Below the pieces are notes generated by a model. The model saw only the letters and a list, made by a program, of their open reading frames with translations. It did not search any database and was not told the origin of the DNA. A program made the position numbers and the translations under genes. 48,346 bases of DNA from Bacteroidales bacterium UBA4893. Its GTDB lineage: Bacteria > Bacteroidota > Bacteroidia > Bacteroidales > P3. The stretch lies in assembly GCA_002399025.1 (NCBI GenBank), contig DHCV01000023.1, forward strand, positions 101,911 to 150,256, in the 5' to 3' direction. Below are positions 17,248-26,240 of this stretch, one piece after another; the first letter of the stretch is position 1; every line of letters begins with the position of its first letter.

Positions 17248-18636
17248 ATGGAGCATCAAAACACAATAAAATCTAAAATAACCGTTAGCGGGAAGGGTTT
17301 GCATTCAGGAAATAATATTAATGTAAGCTTGCTCCCTGCTGAGGCTAATACTGGCATAATCTTCAGAAGAATTGATATTGAATCAAAACCAACCATACCT
17401 GCACTAATTGACTATGTAACTGACACTTCAAGAGGAACAACAATTGAAAAGGATGGAATTAGGGTTAGTACGCTTGAACATCTTATGGCATCATTGCATT
17501 ATTTCAATATAGATAATGTAATAATTGAATTGGATTCAAACGAAATTCCAATTCTTGATGGAAGTGCTAGGATATGGGTTGAAAAGATTAAAGAAGTAGG
17601 TGTACAGCAACTTATTGCCAAGAAGTATTATTATTCAATCAAAAATCCAATAAGTTTTAAGGACGAGAAAAATCAAATTGAAATAACTGCAATGCCATAT
17701 GATGGCTTCAAGGTTGATATAACAATTGACTACAATTCCTCTGTTTTGGGAGTGCAGACAATGAGCATTGATTCGCTTGATTCTTTTGAGAAAGATATTG
17801 CACCTTGCAGAACCTTTGTTTTTCTTCACGAAATTGAACAACTTTTTAAGCTAAATTTGATTAAGGGAGGAGATCTGGACAATGCCTTAATTTTTGTTGA
17901 ACATACCCTCAAGCAAGAACAAATTGATTATTTGGCAAAGGTGTTTGACAAAAATCCACAACATATTAAGGTTGAAAAAGGAACATTAAATAATGTTGAA
18001 AAAAGATTTGACAATGAACCTGCAAGGCATAAGCTATTGGATTTTATTGGAGATATTTATCTTTTAGGGGTTAATCTTAAAGGGCATTTTATCCTAAAGC
18101 GTCCAGGACATTATGCCAATACAGAATTTGCAAAATTAATTAAACAAGTGATTATGGAAAAAATGACAGGGTCTCCATATTATGACCCTAACAAAGAACC
18201 TGTTTTTACAATAAACGATATCAAGAATCTTCTTCCTCATCGTTTTCCAATGCTTTTAGTGGATAAAATCATTGAAGTAGGTGATGATTATGTAATAGGA
18301 GTTAAGAATGTTACTGGTAATGAAGACTTCTTCAATGGACATTTCCCTCAAGAACCTATTATGCCAGGTGTTTTGATTGTGGAGGCTATGGGACAAACTG
18401 GTGGAATATTGGTTTTGAAAGACTATCCAGACCCAGAAAACTATACAACTTATTTTTTAAGAATTGACGGAGTGCGTTTTCGTGGAAAGGTTGTTCCGGG
18501 AGATTCTTTAATCTTTAGACTATTTCTAACCGAACCTGTTAGAAGAGGAATTGTGAAAATGAAAGGTGAAGCTTACGTTGGCAACAAGCTGGTTATGGAA
18601 GCAGAACTTATGGCACAGGTTGCCAAAACCAAATAA
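17248..18636 (+). CDS. lpxC-fabZ: LpxC-FabZ fusion: UDP-3-O-acyl-GlcNAc deacetylase / 3-hydroxyacyl-ACP dehydratase
   Basis: 462 residues. The LpxC part (about 1-310) commits UDP-3-O-acyl-N-acetylglucosamine to lipid A. It carries GKGLHSG (16-22), a zinc ligand His78 in LEHLMASL, and the second ligand region HKLLDFIGD with a later catalytic His in KGHF. The FabZ part (about 320-462) dehydrates 3-hydroxyacyl-ACP. It starts at LPHRFPMLLVDKI (329 on), with the catalytic region GHFPQEPIMPGVLIVEAMGQ (364 on). The fusion joins two enzymes competing for the same 3-hydroxyacyl pool and is well known in Bacteroidota. lpxA follows after 8 bp, which makes this a lipid A operon. Confidence 0.97.
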   Translation: MEHQNTIKSKITVSGKGLHSGNNINVSLLPAEANTGIIFRRIDIESKPTIPALIDYVTDTSRGTTIEKDGIRVSTLEHLMASLHYFNIDNVIIELDSNEIPILDGSARIWVEKIKEVGVQQLIAKKYYYSIKNPISFKDEKNQIEITAMPYDGFKVDITIDYNSSVLGVQTMSIDSLDSFEKDIAPCRTFVFLHEIEQLFKLNLIKGGDLDNALIFVEHTLKQEQIDYLAKVFDKNPQHIKVEKGTLNNVEKRFDNEPARHKLLDFIGDIYLLGVNLKGHFILKRPGHYANTEFAKLIKQVIMEKMTGSPYYDPNKEPVFTINDIKNLLPHRFPMLLVDKIIEVGDDYVIGVKNVTGNEDFFNGHFPQEPIMPGVLIVEAMGQTGGILVLKDYPDPENYTTYFLRIDGVRFRGKVVPGDSLIFRLFLTEPVRRGIVKMKGEAYVGNKLVMEAELMAQVAKTK

Positions 18637-18644
18637 TTAATACT

Positions 18645-19436
18645 ATGAATCAACCACTCTCTTATATTCATCCAAATGCAAAAATTGGCAAGGATGTAGT
18701 CATTGAACCTTTTACTGCTATTTATGATGATGTAGAAATTGGTGATAATTGCTGGATAGGTCCGCATGTAACAATATTCTCAGGGGCAAGAATTGGAAAA
18801 AATAATAAAATCTTTCCTAATGCTTCAATTAGTGCAGTGCCTCAAGATTTGAAGTTTGCTGGCGAAAAAACCACAACCATTATTGGAGACAACAATATTA
18901 TAAGGGAAGGTGTTACCATTAATAGAGGAACCTCAGCACTTGGACATACTAAGATTGGGAATAATAATTTAATTATGGCTTATGCACATGTTGCTCATGA
19001 TTGCATTGTTGGCGACAATTGTATTTTGGCAAATGGGGCAACTTTAGCAGGACACATTGAAGTAGGAAACTATGCCATAATTGGAGGATTAAGTGCAATT
19101 CATCAATTCACAAAGATTGGTTCTCATGTAATTCTTATGGGAGGCTCGTTAGTTGACAAGGATGTCCCTCCATTTGTAAAGGGTGCGAAGTTCCCCCTAT
19201 CCTATTGTGGAATAAATTCTGTTGGATTAGCACGAAGAGGATTTGATCAAGAAAAAATCAATCAAATCAAGGAATACTACAAGATTGTTTTCCAATCAGG
19301 GATGACCTATACTAATGCTTTCGAAAAGCTAAAAACCCTCCCTTCAACTCCAGAACTTGAAGAAATTATTGGATTTATTTCAAGGGCAGAAAGAGGATTG
19401 ATGAAAGGTTATGTTAGCAGCTCTGACGAAGAATAA
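18645..19436 (+). CDS. lpxA: UDP-N-acetylglucosamine acyltransferase
   Basis: 263 residues. It transfers a 3-hydroxyacyl chain from ACP to UDP-GlcNAc, the first step of lipid A synthesis. The left-handed beta-helix is seen as repeated hexapeptides from IHPNAKIGKDVVIEPF onward. The catalytic region MAYAHVAHDCIVGDNCILAN holds the conserved His. The C-terminal helical domain (about 195-263) is present. It is 8 bp downstream of lpxC-fabZ and ends at a bidirectional terminator shared with mreB. Confidence 0.97.
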   Translation: MNQPLSYIHPNAKIGKDVVIEPFTAIYDDVEIGDNCWIGPHVTIFSGARIGKNNKIFPNASISAVPQDLKFAGEKTTTIIGDNNIIREGVTINRGTSALGHTKIGNNNLIMAYAHVAHDCIVGDNCILANGATLAGHIEVGNYAIIGGLSAIHQFTKIGSHVILMGGSLVDKDVPPFVKGAKFPLSYCGINSVGLARRGFDQEKINQIKEYYKIVFQSGMTYTNAFEKLKTLPSTPELEEIIGFISRAERGLMKGYVSSSDEE

Positions 19437-19486
19437 TTATTAAGAAGGTGTTTTCTTATAATATAATTTACTTAATTGTGTTGAAC

Positions 19487-19522
19487 AAGAAAGGAGTTGA
19501 AATTCAACTCCTTTCTTTATTT
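19487..19522. terminator. Bidirectional terminator between lpxA and mreB
   Basis: AAGAAAGGAGTTGAA (19487-19501) is exactly complementary to 19503-19517 around a single A. The real hairpin has a stem of about 12 bp with a small loop. TTTATTT follows on the plus side and T-rich sequence (A-rich on plus) on the other. Confidence 0.85.
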
Positions 19523-19537
19523 GGCTCTAAAATTATT

Positions 19538-20560
19538 TTACTTGATTAAGAATGTAAACTTATCATAGTTCTTAAGGGCAATTCCTGTTCCTCTTGCAAC
19601 TGCTCTTAATGGATCTTCAGCAACGTGGACTGCAAGTTTGGTTTTAGCAGAAATCCTCTTGTCTAATCCTCTTAGTAATGAGCCTCCTCCAGCTAAATAA
19701 ATCCCTGTATGGAATATGTCTGAAGCCAGTTCAGGTGGTGTTAATGCTAATGCTTCCAAAACAGCACTCTCAATCTTAGCAATTGATTTATCTAAAGCAT
19801 GGGCTATTTCCTTATAATTAACCAATATCTCCTTTGGAATACCTGTCAAAACATCTCTTCCCTGAACAGCAAAATCAGATGGTGGAACATCTAAGTCTGG
19901 TATTGCAGCCCCAACGCTAATCTTGATTTGCTCTGCCATTCTCTCCCCAATATTAATATTATGCTGCTTACGCATATACTCAATAATATCTTGATTAAAT
20001 TCGTCTCCTGCAATACGGATTGACTTATTACATACTATTCCTCCCAATGCAATTACAGCAATTTCGGAAGTTCCTCCGCCTATATCAACAATCATATTTC
20101 CAACTGGTTCCAAAACATCAATTCCTATTCCAATTGCTGCAGCCATAGGTTCGTGTATTAGCTTAACTTCCTTTGCTCCTGCTTGCTCTGCTGAATCTCT
20201 TACAGCTCTTTCCTCAACATTTGTAATCCCTGAAGGAATACAAATTACCATTTTCAATGCTGGTGGGATAATCGATTTTCTAACATTAATCATCTTAATT
20301 AGCTCTCTAATCAGCTGGTTTGCTGTTTCAAAATCTGCAATAACTCCATCTCTCAATGGTCTAATAGTTTCAATATTTTGGTGGGTTCTTCCATGCATCT
20401 GCATAGCTTTCTTCCCAATTGCAATAATCTTGTTGGTTCTTCTGTCCTTTGCAACTATTGAAGGCTCGTCAACAACAACTTTATCATTAAATATTATAAT
20501 AGAATTGGCTGTTCCTAAGTCAATTGCAACTTCTCTTGTTAAAAATGAAAATAAACTCAT
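19538..20560 (-). CDS. mreB: Rod shape-determining actin homologue MreB
   Basis: 340 residues, full length. This cytoplasmic ATPase polymerises under the membrane and guides lateral wall synthesis. The actin-fold phosphate 1 loop is IDLGTANSIIIF (14-25), phosphate 2 is VDIGGGTSEIAVIALGG, and the adenosine motif is YLAGGGSLLRGL. The membrane-binding N terminus MSLFSFLTRE is intact. In many Bacteroidota purH is followed by mreB, mreC, mreD and the rod-complex genes. Here purH-mreB is kept but the next gene converges, so mreC and mreD are elsewhere or absent. Confidence 0.97.
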   Translation of the reverse strand: MSLFSFLTREVAIDLGTANSIIIFNDKVVVDEPSIVAKDRRTNKIIAIGKKAMQMHGRTHQNIETIRPLRDGVIADFETANQLIRELIKMINVRKSIIPPALKMVICIPSGITNVEERAVRDSAEQAGAKEVKLIHEPMAAAIGIGIDVLEPVGNMIVDIGGGTSEIAVIALGGIVCNKSIRIAGDEFNQDIIEYMRKQHNINIGERMAEQIKISVGAAIPDLDVPPSDFAVQGRDVLTGIPKEILVNYKEIAHALDKSIAKIESAVLEALALTPPELASDIFHTGIYLAGGGSLLRGLDKRISAKTKLAVHVAEDPLRAVARGTGIALKNYDKFTFLIK

Positions 20561-20678
20561 ATTTATTTTTGTCCTATATTTCTTTAGTTTATATTTGCGT
20601 TTATTACGAAATTAATAATAAACGGTTACATTATTATTAATAATTTTGTTTTCTTTTGTGTTTTTCTTTAGCCTAAGA

Positions 20679-22196
20679 TTAATGTTTGAAATGTCGGTAG
20701 CCAGTAATGACCATTGCCATATTATTTTGTTTACAAAAATCAATTGATTTATCATCATTAATACTTCCACCAGGATGAACAACGGCAATAATTCCTTCCT
20801 TATGTGCAATCTCAACACAGTCTGGAAATGGGAAAAAAGCATCGGAGGCCATTACTCCACCATTTAGGTCAAATCCAAAATGTTTTGCCTTTGCAATTGC
20901 TTGATTTAAGGCGTCAACCCTTGAGGTTTGACCTGTACCTGATGCAAGTAATTGTCTATTCTTAGCCAGCACAATTGCATTTGACTTGGTATGTTTAACT
21001 AATTTATTTGCAAAAGAAAGATCCTTCTGCTCTTGCTCTGTAAGTGCTCTATTAGTTATACTATTCATAACCTCAACCCCTTCAACAACTCTATCCTTCT
21101 CTTGAAACATAACACCATTTAGGGCAGATCGGAATTGATATTTATTTGTTTGGATTTGCTTGCGTTTTAGCAAGATTCTATTCTTCTTAGATTTCAATAA
21201 TTCTAATGCTTCTTGAGAATAGTCGGGAGCAATACAGATTTCCATAAATAATTTATTCATTTCTTCTGCAGTTTCCAAATCAATTGGCTTATTTGTAATC
21301 AAAACTCCACCAAAAGCAGAAACTGGGTCTGAAGCTAAAGCGTCAATGTAGGCTTGCTTTAGGGTTTCTCTGCTTGAAAGTCCACAAGCATTATTATGCT
21401 TTATAATTGCAAAGGTGGTTTCATTAAAATCATCAATCAAATCGCAAGCAGCATCTATGTCTCCAATATTATTATATGAGATTTCCTTACCATGCAATTG
21501 TTCAAAATAAGCATTCAAGTCACCATAAAACATTCCCTTTTGATGAGGGTTTTCACCATAGCGAAGTATTTTTGGATTATTATAGCTTTGTCTAAAAGCA
21601 GGTATATCTGCTTCTTTATTAAAATAATTAAAGATTGCAGTATCGTAGTGTGAAGATACTTGAAATGCATAGGCTGCAAATCTCCTTCTTATTTCCAAAT
21701 TTGTGTTTCCATTATTAGAATTGAGAATTTCCATTAGTTCAGAATAATAATCAACTGACGGTACAATCAATACATCATTATGATTTTTGGCAGCTGAGCG
21801 AATAAGACTAATCCCTCCAATATCAATTTTTTCAATTATATCTTCATGTGAGGCTTTTGATTCTACAGTCTTCTCGAAAGGATATAAATCAACAATCACT
21901 AAGTCAATTTCAGGAATTTCGTATTCTGTTATCTGTTTTTTGTCTTCTTCGTTTTCTCTTCTACAAAGAATTCCTCCCATAATCTTTGGATGAAGTGTCT
22001 TTACTCTTCCTCCTAAAATTGATGGATACCCGGTAAGTGATTCTACGGTTTGTGGTTTCACTCCCAAGCTTTCAATAAAATTATATGTTCCACCAGTTGA
22101 ATAAATGCTAACTCCAAGTTCATTTAACTTCTTAACGATAACATCTAATCCATCTTTATAAAAAACAGATATTAATGCACTTTTAATTTTCTTCAT
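20679..22196 (-). CDS. purH: Bifunctional AICAR formyltransferase / IMP cyclohydrolase
   Basis: 505 residues. It performs the last two steps of purine synthesis: formylation of AICAR with 10-formyl-THF, then ring closure to IMP. The IMP cyclohydrolase domain is N-terminal (SVFYKDGLDVIVKKL, STGGTYNFIE, GRVKTLHPKIMGGIL). The transformylase domain has RYGENPHQKGMFY and IKHNNACGLS. The C terminus DCVEIAHKEGIIAVVHPGGS is standard. It follows pfkA by 23 bp and precedes mreB by about 120 bp on the same strand. GlyA, encoded at the right end of the window, supplies the one-carbon unit. Confidence 0.98.
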   Translation of the reverse strand: MKKIKSALISVFYKDGLDVIVKKLNELGVSIYSTGGTYNFIESLGVKPQTVESLTGYPSILGGRVKTLHPKIMGGILCRRENEEDKKQITEYEIPEIDLVIVDLYPFEKTVESKASHEDIIEKIDIGGISLIRSAAKNHNDVLIVPSVDYYSELMEILNSNNGNTNLEIRRRFAAYAFQVSSHYDTAIFNYFNKEADIPAFRQSYNNPKILRYGENPHQKGMFYGDLNAYFEQLHGKEISYNNIGDIDAACDLIDDFNETTFAIIKHNNACGLSSRETLKQAYIDALASDPVSAFGGVLITNKPIDLETAEEMNKLFMEICIAPDYSQEALELLKSKKNRILLKRKQIQTNKYQFRSALNGVMFQEKDRVVEGVEVMNSITNRALTEQEQKDLSFANKLVKHTKSNAIVLAKNRQLLASGTGQTSRVDALNQAIAKAKHFGFDLNGGVMASDAFFPFPDCVEIAHKEGIIAVVHPGGSINDDKSIDFCKQNNMAMVITGYRHFKH

Positions 22197-22219
22197 TTGT
22201 ATATTTCTTCTTCTTTAAA

Positions 22220-23314
22220 TTAATTTCCAAATTCAATTCCCAAACCTTTTGCTGTTTGAACCAATCTTGATTTGGGTTCAACAAGGTGAGGTTTGCTTAT
22301 TGCTTTATCAAAACTCACACTGATTATTTCAGGATGACGATAAGCTACCATTTCTCCATATCTTTCTTCCAAAACAAGTTCAAAAGCCTTAACTCCAAAT
22401 TCCGATGCCAAAACCCTATCATAAGCAATTGGGGTTCCTCCTCTTTGAACATGTCCCAAAACAGTTAGTCTAATGTCGTGTTGAACTCCTGCCTCAATAA
22501 GCTCTTGCATTAAAACGTTTCCAATTCCTCCGAGTTTTGCATTATTTTTTCCAATCTCAGAAGAAGATTCTTTTTGTTTCTTTCTCTCAATTGAGTAAGC
22601 TCCTTCGGCAATAACAATTATGCAAAAACCTCTACCCTTTTCATACCTCGAGTCTATCTTTTCTTTTATTTTTTCAATCCTATAAGGCATTTCAGGGATA
22701 ATGCAAACGTCAGCTCCTCCTGCAACTGCACCATATAGAGCAATCCAGCCAGCATCTCTACCCATAACCTCCATAATAAAAACTCTATTATGACTTGAAG
22801 CTGTTGTTACAAGTTTATCAATTGCTTCGGTTACGGTTTGAACAGCAGTCTGAAATCCAAAAGTAAAATCTGTTGCTGACAAGTCATTGTCTATGGTTTT
22901 AGGAACTCCAATAACATTGAGTCCTTTTTCAAATAATGCCTTAGAAATTCTTTGAGAACCATCACCTCCAATATTAATAACAGCATCAACTCCCAAAATC
23001 TTGAGCTTTCTAATCATTTCATCTGACCTATCGACCTCTTCAATTGTTCCATCACTATGTTTGATTGGCCAAGAAAAGGGACCACCCTTATTTGTAGTTC
23101 CTAAAATCGTTCCTCCCTTTACCAAAATCCCCTTAACGCTCTTGTTATCCAATATCTCTATTTCTGTTGGCTCTTTCAATACCCCATTAAATGAATCAAT
23201 ACAACCAATAACCTCCCAGTCCTTCTCCTGCGATGCCCTTTTTACAATTGCTCTAATTACTGCATTTAGTCCAGGACAATCACCTCCGCCAGTTACAACC
23301 ATTACTCTTTTCAT
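22220..23314 (-). CDS. pfkA: 6-phosphofructokinase
   Basis: 364 residues, longer than the 320-residue E. coli enzyme. It phosphorylates fructose 6-phosphate in glycolysis. VTGGGDCPGLNAVIRA opens the protein, GTTNKGGPF is at 72-80, GGDGS at 116-120, PKTIDND at 138-144 and MEVMGRDAGWIAL follows. The GGDGS motif (Gly where pyrophosphate enzymes have Asp) predicts use of ATP, but Lys139 in PKTIDND is the residue typical of pyrophosphate-type and group III enzymes. The phosphoryl donor is therefore less certain than the fold. It lies 7 bp downstream of engB. Confidence 0.95.
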   Translation of the reverse strand: MKRVMVVTGGGDCPGLNAVIRAIVKRASQEKDWEVIGCIDSFNGVLKEPTEIEILDNKSVKGILVKGGTILGTTNKGGPFSWPIKHSDGTIEEVDRSDEMIRKLKILGVDAVINIGGDGSQRISKALFEKGLNVIGVPKTIDNDLSATDFTFGFQTAVQTVTEAIDKLVTTASSHNRVFIMEVMGRDAGWIALYGAVAGGADVCIIPEMPYRIEKIKEKIDSRYEKGRGFCIIVIAEGAYSIERKKQKESSSEIGKNNAKLGGIGNVLMQELIEAGVQHDIRLTVLGHVQRGGTPIAYDRVLASEFGVKAFELVLEERYGEMVAYRHPEIISVSFDKAISKPHLVEPKSRLVQTAKGLGIEFGN

Positions 23315-23321
23315 CTATATA

Positions 23322-23927
23322 TTAAATTTGTTCAAAATATGGTATTAATTGTTCAATTTCATTTAAAATTTCTTCTTTCCCTGCTTTGCTAATGGATGAT
23401 GAAAGGAAGTTTTTTGGAAGTTCAACCCAGTCTTTTTGTAATGACTTATTAAACTGATCAACTTTTTTACTTGTAATATTTACTCCCTGCTTGTCTATTT
23501 TGGTAAAGACAATGGAAAATGGAATTTCTTTCTCTCCTAAGAAATTTATAAAATCTAAATCTATTTTTTGTGGTGGAATACGGGAATCAATTAAGACAAA
23601 AACTGAAATCAAATTCTTTCTTTTTGTCAAGTAGTTTGTAATCATCTTCCCCCAAGATGCCCTGTTAGATTTTGATGTTACTGCATATCCATAACCTGGC
23701 AAATCTACTAAAAACCATTCATTGTTGATTTCAAAATGGTTTATCAATTGTGTTTTACCTGGTTTAGAGCTTGTTTTTGCTAAATCCTTTTTATTCACAA
23801 GCATATTTATAAGAGAGCTTTTCCCAACATTACTCCTACCAATGAAGGCAAACTCTGCCTTATTGGGCTCAGGACACTTAGTGTAATTTGAATTACTTAT
23901 AACAAACTCAGCACTTTTAATCTGCAT
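23322..23927 (-). CDS. engB: Ribosome biogenesis GTPase EngB/YihA
   Basis: 201 residues. It is a TrmE-Era family GTPase needed for late 50S assembly. G1 is GRSNVGKSSLINML (about 31-44), the G2 Thr lies in SSKPGKTQLINHF, G3 is DLPGYGYA and G4 is FTKIDK. Length and motif order are typical. It sits 22 bp after glsB and 7 bp before pfkA in a minus-strand run of six genes. Confidence 0.96.
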   Translation of the reverse strand: MQIKSAEFVISNSNYTKCPEPNKAEFAFIGRSNVGKSSLINMLVNKKDLAKTSSKPGKTQLINHFEINNEWFLVDLPGYGYAVTSKSNRASWGKMITNYLTKRKNLISVFVLIDSRIPPQKIDLDFINFLGEKEIPFSIVFTKIDKQGVNITSKKVDQFNKSLQKDWVELPKNFLSSSISKAGKEEILNEIEQLIPYFEQI

Positions 23928-23949
23928 TCTCTTTCCTAATTTTCTTCTC

Positions 23950-24879
23950 TTAGTAGTTTAAGTATCTCTTTTGCTTGTCGGGATATATATCAGCAATGGT
24001 TACTAATATCCCTGTTTCTTCAACATTGCTGAAATGCTTGTTTACTGAGGTTCCAAAAGAACGCATGGTTGAGGATAGATTCATATAGGCATTAAAAAGA
24101 GGAGGAACATGTTCGCCTCTTTCCCTAACTGCTTTCGTGAGGATTTGATGATCTTCCTTATAGCTTAGTCCATTAAATAGTTTTACGAGTTCATTATAAT
24201 CAGTTGAAATTTCAACAGGTTCAATCGGATACACCATTCCTTCATTATCTGGGAAATGTTTTTTGAAGAAGTAAAGGATATAATCTCTTGCAGTCTTGTC
24301 CATGGTTGGATACATTGTTACTTTACCAAAGAAATATTTAAATTCGGGGTGAGTTACTGCCAAAGCGCCCAATCCATCCCAAAGATTATCCAAAGAGAAC
24401 ATACCCTTACGCAGGTTAACTGTTGGTTGGTATTCTGGTGAAACAAAAGAACGTCCAAGCTCAAGAGTATGATCAAGATAATTCTCTCTAAAGAACTCTG
24501 TAAAATGGAATAGTCCAGCAGTAGCACTTAATAATTCCCCATTTTCCAAAACCTGAATATCTTTTCCTAAAATATATCTATAGCCTCCAATAATTTCTTC
24601 CTCCATAGGGTCCCAAACAAAGAGTTGCTTATAACAATGAGGACTAGCTGCAATATCAAATTCATCAATATCACAATCCTTTCCACTTCCTCCTCCTTCT
24701 GCTCCAAAGCTTAACTCTCTCAATCGTCCAATCTCTCTCATTATGTTTGGAGATTCGTGTGCGGTTGTTATATAAATCTCTCTTGAACCATTATTTGTTT
24801 TACGAAAAAAAATGTCTTTTGTGAGCTCTTGTTTTATAAGGCTCTTATCAACAGGTGGTATTACGTAAGATGTGTCCAT
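23950..24879 (-). CDS. glsB: Glycine-lipid N-acyltransferase (GNAT/OlsB-like)
   Basis: 309 residues. The region RELSFGAEGGGSGKDCDIDE to FDIAASPHCYKQLFVWDP, then EEIIGGYRYILG and ELGRSFVSPEYQP, marks the hemolysin/OlsB acyltransferase family of Bacteroidota. In Bacteroides thetaiotaomicron the homologue GlsB N-acylates glycine with a 3-hydroxy fatty acid to make the lyso form of glycine lipid; that function is transferred by family and by its partner. The partner O-acyltransferase gene glsA is 23 bp upstream. Activity would be at the inner membrane. Confidence 0.86.
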   Translation of the reverse strand: MDTSYVIPPVDKSLIKQELTKDIFFRKTNNGSREIYITTAHESPNIMREIGRLRELSFGAEGGGSGKDCDIDEFDIAASPHCYKQLFVWDPMEEEIIGGYRYILGKDIQVLENGELLSATAGLFHFTEFFRENYLDHTLELGRSFVSPEYQPTVNLRKGMFSLDNLWDGLGALAVTHPEFKYFFGKVTMYPTMDKTARDYILYFFKKHFPDNEGMVYPIEPVEISTDYNELVKLFNGLSYKEDHQILTKAVRERGEHVPPLFNAYMNLSSTMRSFGTSVNKHFSNVEETGILVTIADIYPDKQKRYLNY

Positions 24880-24902
24880 AATCTATAATATAATTCTTTT
24901 TT

Positions 24903-25781
24903 CTATGCTTTAAATTCCTTTTCAGGGTCTTCTTTCAATTGATAAACATATTCCCTTAGCTTATTTGCCCATTCCAAAGGTGTGAATCTATTATCAAATG
25001 TTTCATTTTTGACCGGTTGTCCAAAGGTAATTGTTATTGTTTCGCCCTGTTTCTTAAACATTTCCGAAGGCAAAAGTATCATTTCCAAATCAAACTCAAT
25101 CCTAAAGAAACGTCTTATTGCCGAAAGCCTATAGAATCTTTTTGAATTGACGCTATCAATATACACAGGAACAATATCTCTGCCGTATTCTTGTGCCTTT
25201 CTCAAAAAGCTCTTCTTCCATTTGAAGTCTTGAATACGACCATTTATCTTCTTACTTTCTGTCCCTGCTGGAAAGAACATCATACAACTATCAGATGCAA
25301 AGGCATTGTTTAGAGCATCGTGATTTGATGAATTTCTTCCATATTTATTAATTGGGATGAAAACACTTTTTAAGCCTGGTAATTGACATAAAATATCATT
25401 TACAGGGAACAAAATATCTCTTCTGTATTTACCAACTTCAGAAATCAAAGCCATGCCATCAATTCCTCCAAGTGGGTGATTACTTGCTATCAATGCCCTG
25501 CCTTCTTTGGGTATATTATGTGGATTAATAACCTTTATTTTTATATCGATTTCCTTCAAAACACAATCTGCAAAGTCAACCCCTTGATAATCTCTATATT
25601 TATATATAACTTCATTGACCCTATCAAGACAAATTAACTTTTTAAACCATTTCAGAAGAGGCTTTGGGATGATTTTCAAGAGATACTTATTCTTGCTAAC
25701 CAATATCTTCTCCAAAGAAATAAATCTTTGAGTAATTTCACCGCTAAAGTTAATATTTGAAGTAGTAGTATCTTTATTCAT
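24903..25781 (-). CDS. glsA: Glycine-lipid O-acyltransferase (PlsC/OlsA-like)
   Basis: 292 residues. It is an acyltransferase of the PlsC superfamily. The catalytic block is SNHPLGGIDG (about residues 101-110), a His/Asp pair in the wider spacing seen in Bacteroidota OlsA/GlsA proteins. A later block, MFFPAGTESKK, binds the phosphate-like group. It is expected to add the second fatty acid to N-acyl glycine made by GlsB, giving di-acyl glycine lipid. It is the first gene of the run glsA-glsB-engB-pfkA-purH-(mreB), with a -7 box TAACTTTG at 25807-25814 on the minus strand. Confidence 0.85.
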   Translation of the reverse strand: MNKDTTTSNINFSGEITQRFISLEKILVSKNKYLLKIIPKPLLKWFKKLICLDRVNEVIYKYRDYQGVDFADCVLKEIDIKIKVINPHNIPKEGRALIASNHPLGGIDGMALISEVGKYRRDILFPVNDILCQLPGLKSVFIPINKYGRNSSNHDALNNAFASDSCMMFFPAGTESKKINGRIQDFKWKKSFLRKAQEYGRDIVPVYIDSVNSKRFYRLSAIRRFFRIEFDLEMILLPSEMFKKQGETITITFGQPVKNETFDNRFTPLEWANKLREYVYQLKEDPEKEFKA

Positions 25782-25806
25782 TAAATTTCAATCAAATTAT
25801 AAATGG

Positions 25807-25814
25807 CAAAGTTA
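25807..25814 (-). promoter_or_regulatory. -7 box of the glsA operon
   Basis: TAACTTTG followed by CCA on the minus strand, 26 bp before the ATG at 25781. No -33 box is seen at 19 bp. Confidence 0.6.
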
Positions 25815-26026
25815 CAAAATAAAACTAAGAAATAGTTAAAAATTTTTATCAATTGCATGAATTAATTGTTAAGATATACTCAACAAAGAGAATTTGACAT
25901 TAAAACATTGGTTAATATACTTTAATTTAGCTCAGAAATATTTAAGAAAATGATAAAACTTGAATTTGAAATTTCGTTGGATTTGTGATAAAAAATATTT
26001 TAGTTTTGTTCTAAACAATAAACCTT

Positions 26027-26089
26027 TGAAATAGTATTATTCTTTTCTGAAATAAATTTTTTCTTTTCTGAAATAAATTTTTTGAAATC
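26027..26089. repeat. 21-bp period tandem repeat, locus 4 (TATTTCAGA family, reverse)
   Basis: TGAAATA occurs at 26027, 26048 and 26069, two exact 21-bp intervals; CTTTTC precedes the second and third copies. On the minus strand the last two units begin TATTTCAGAAAAGAA, which matches the loci at 6190 and 43086. The third begins TATTTCAAAGG. Confidence 0.85.
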
Positions 26090-26240
26090 AAGTTTTAAAT
26101 TTATGAATCCTTATGTATGGAAATTAATAAATAGAGAATATGATATAAGAAACGATTATGCGTGAAAATCATCGAATTCTTTGGGCTTTAGAATAATTAT
26201 TACTTACTTTGCATCTGTAATTAGAATAAATATTTAGGAT

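Larger units (their letters stand above)
25782..26240. other. Divergent intergenic region glsA / PorT-like gene
   Basis: 459 bp, very AT-rich. It contains the glsA promoter at the left end and a three-unit 21-bp repeat (26027-26089). Near the right end, TTACTTTG (26204-26211) is a one-mismatch -7 candidate for the PorT-like gene. I see no small gene or RNA. Confidence 0.6.

Noticed and set aside
23001..23348. Frame of 115 codons opposite pfkA
   Set aside because: It is a shadow of pfkA on the other strand, with no start signal.
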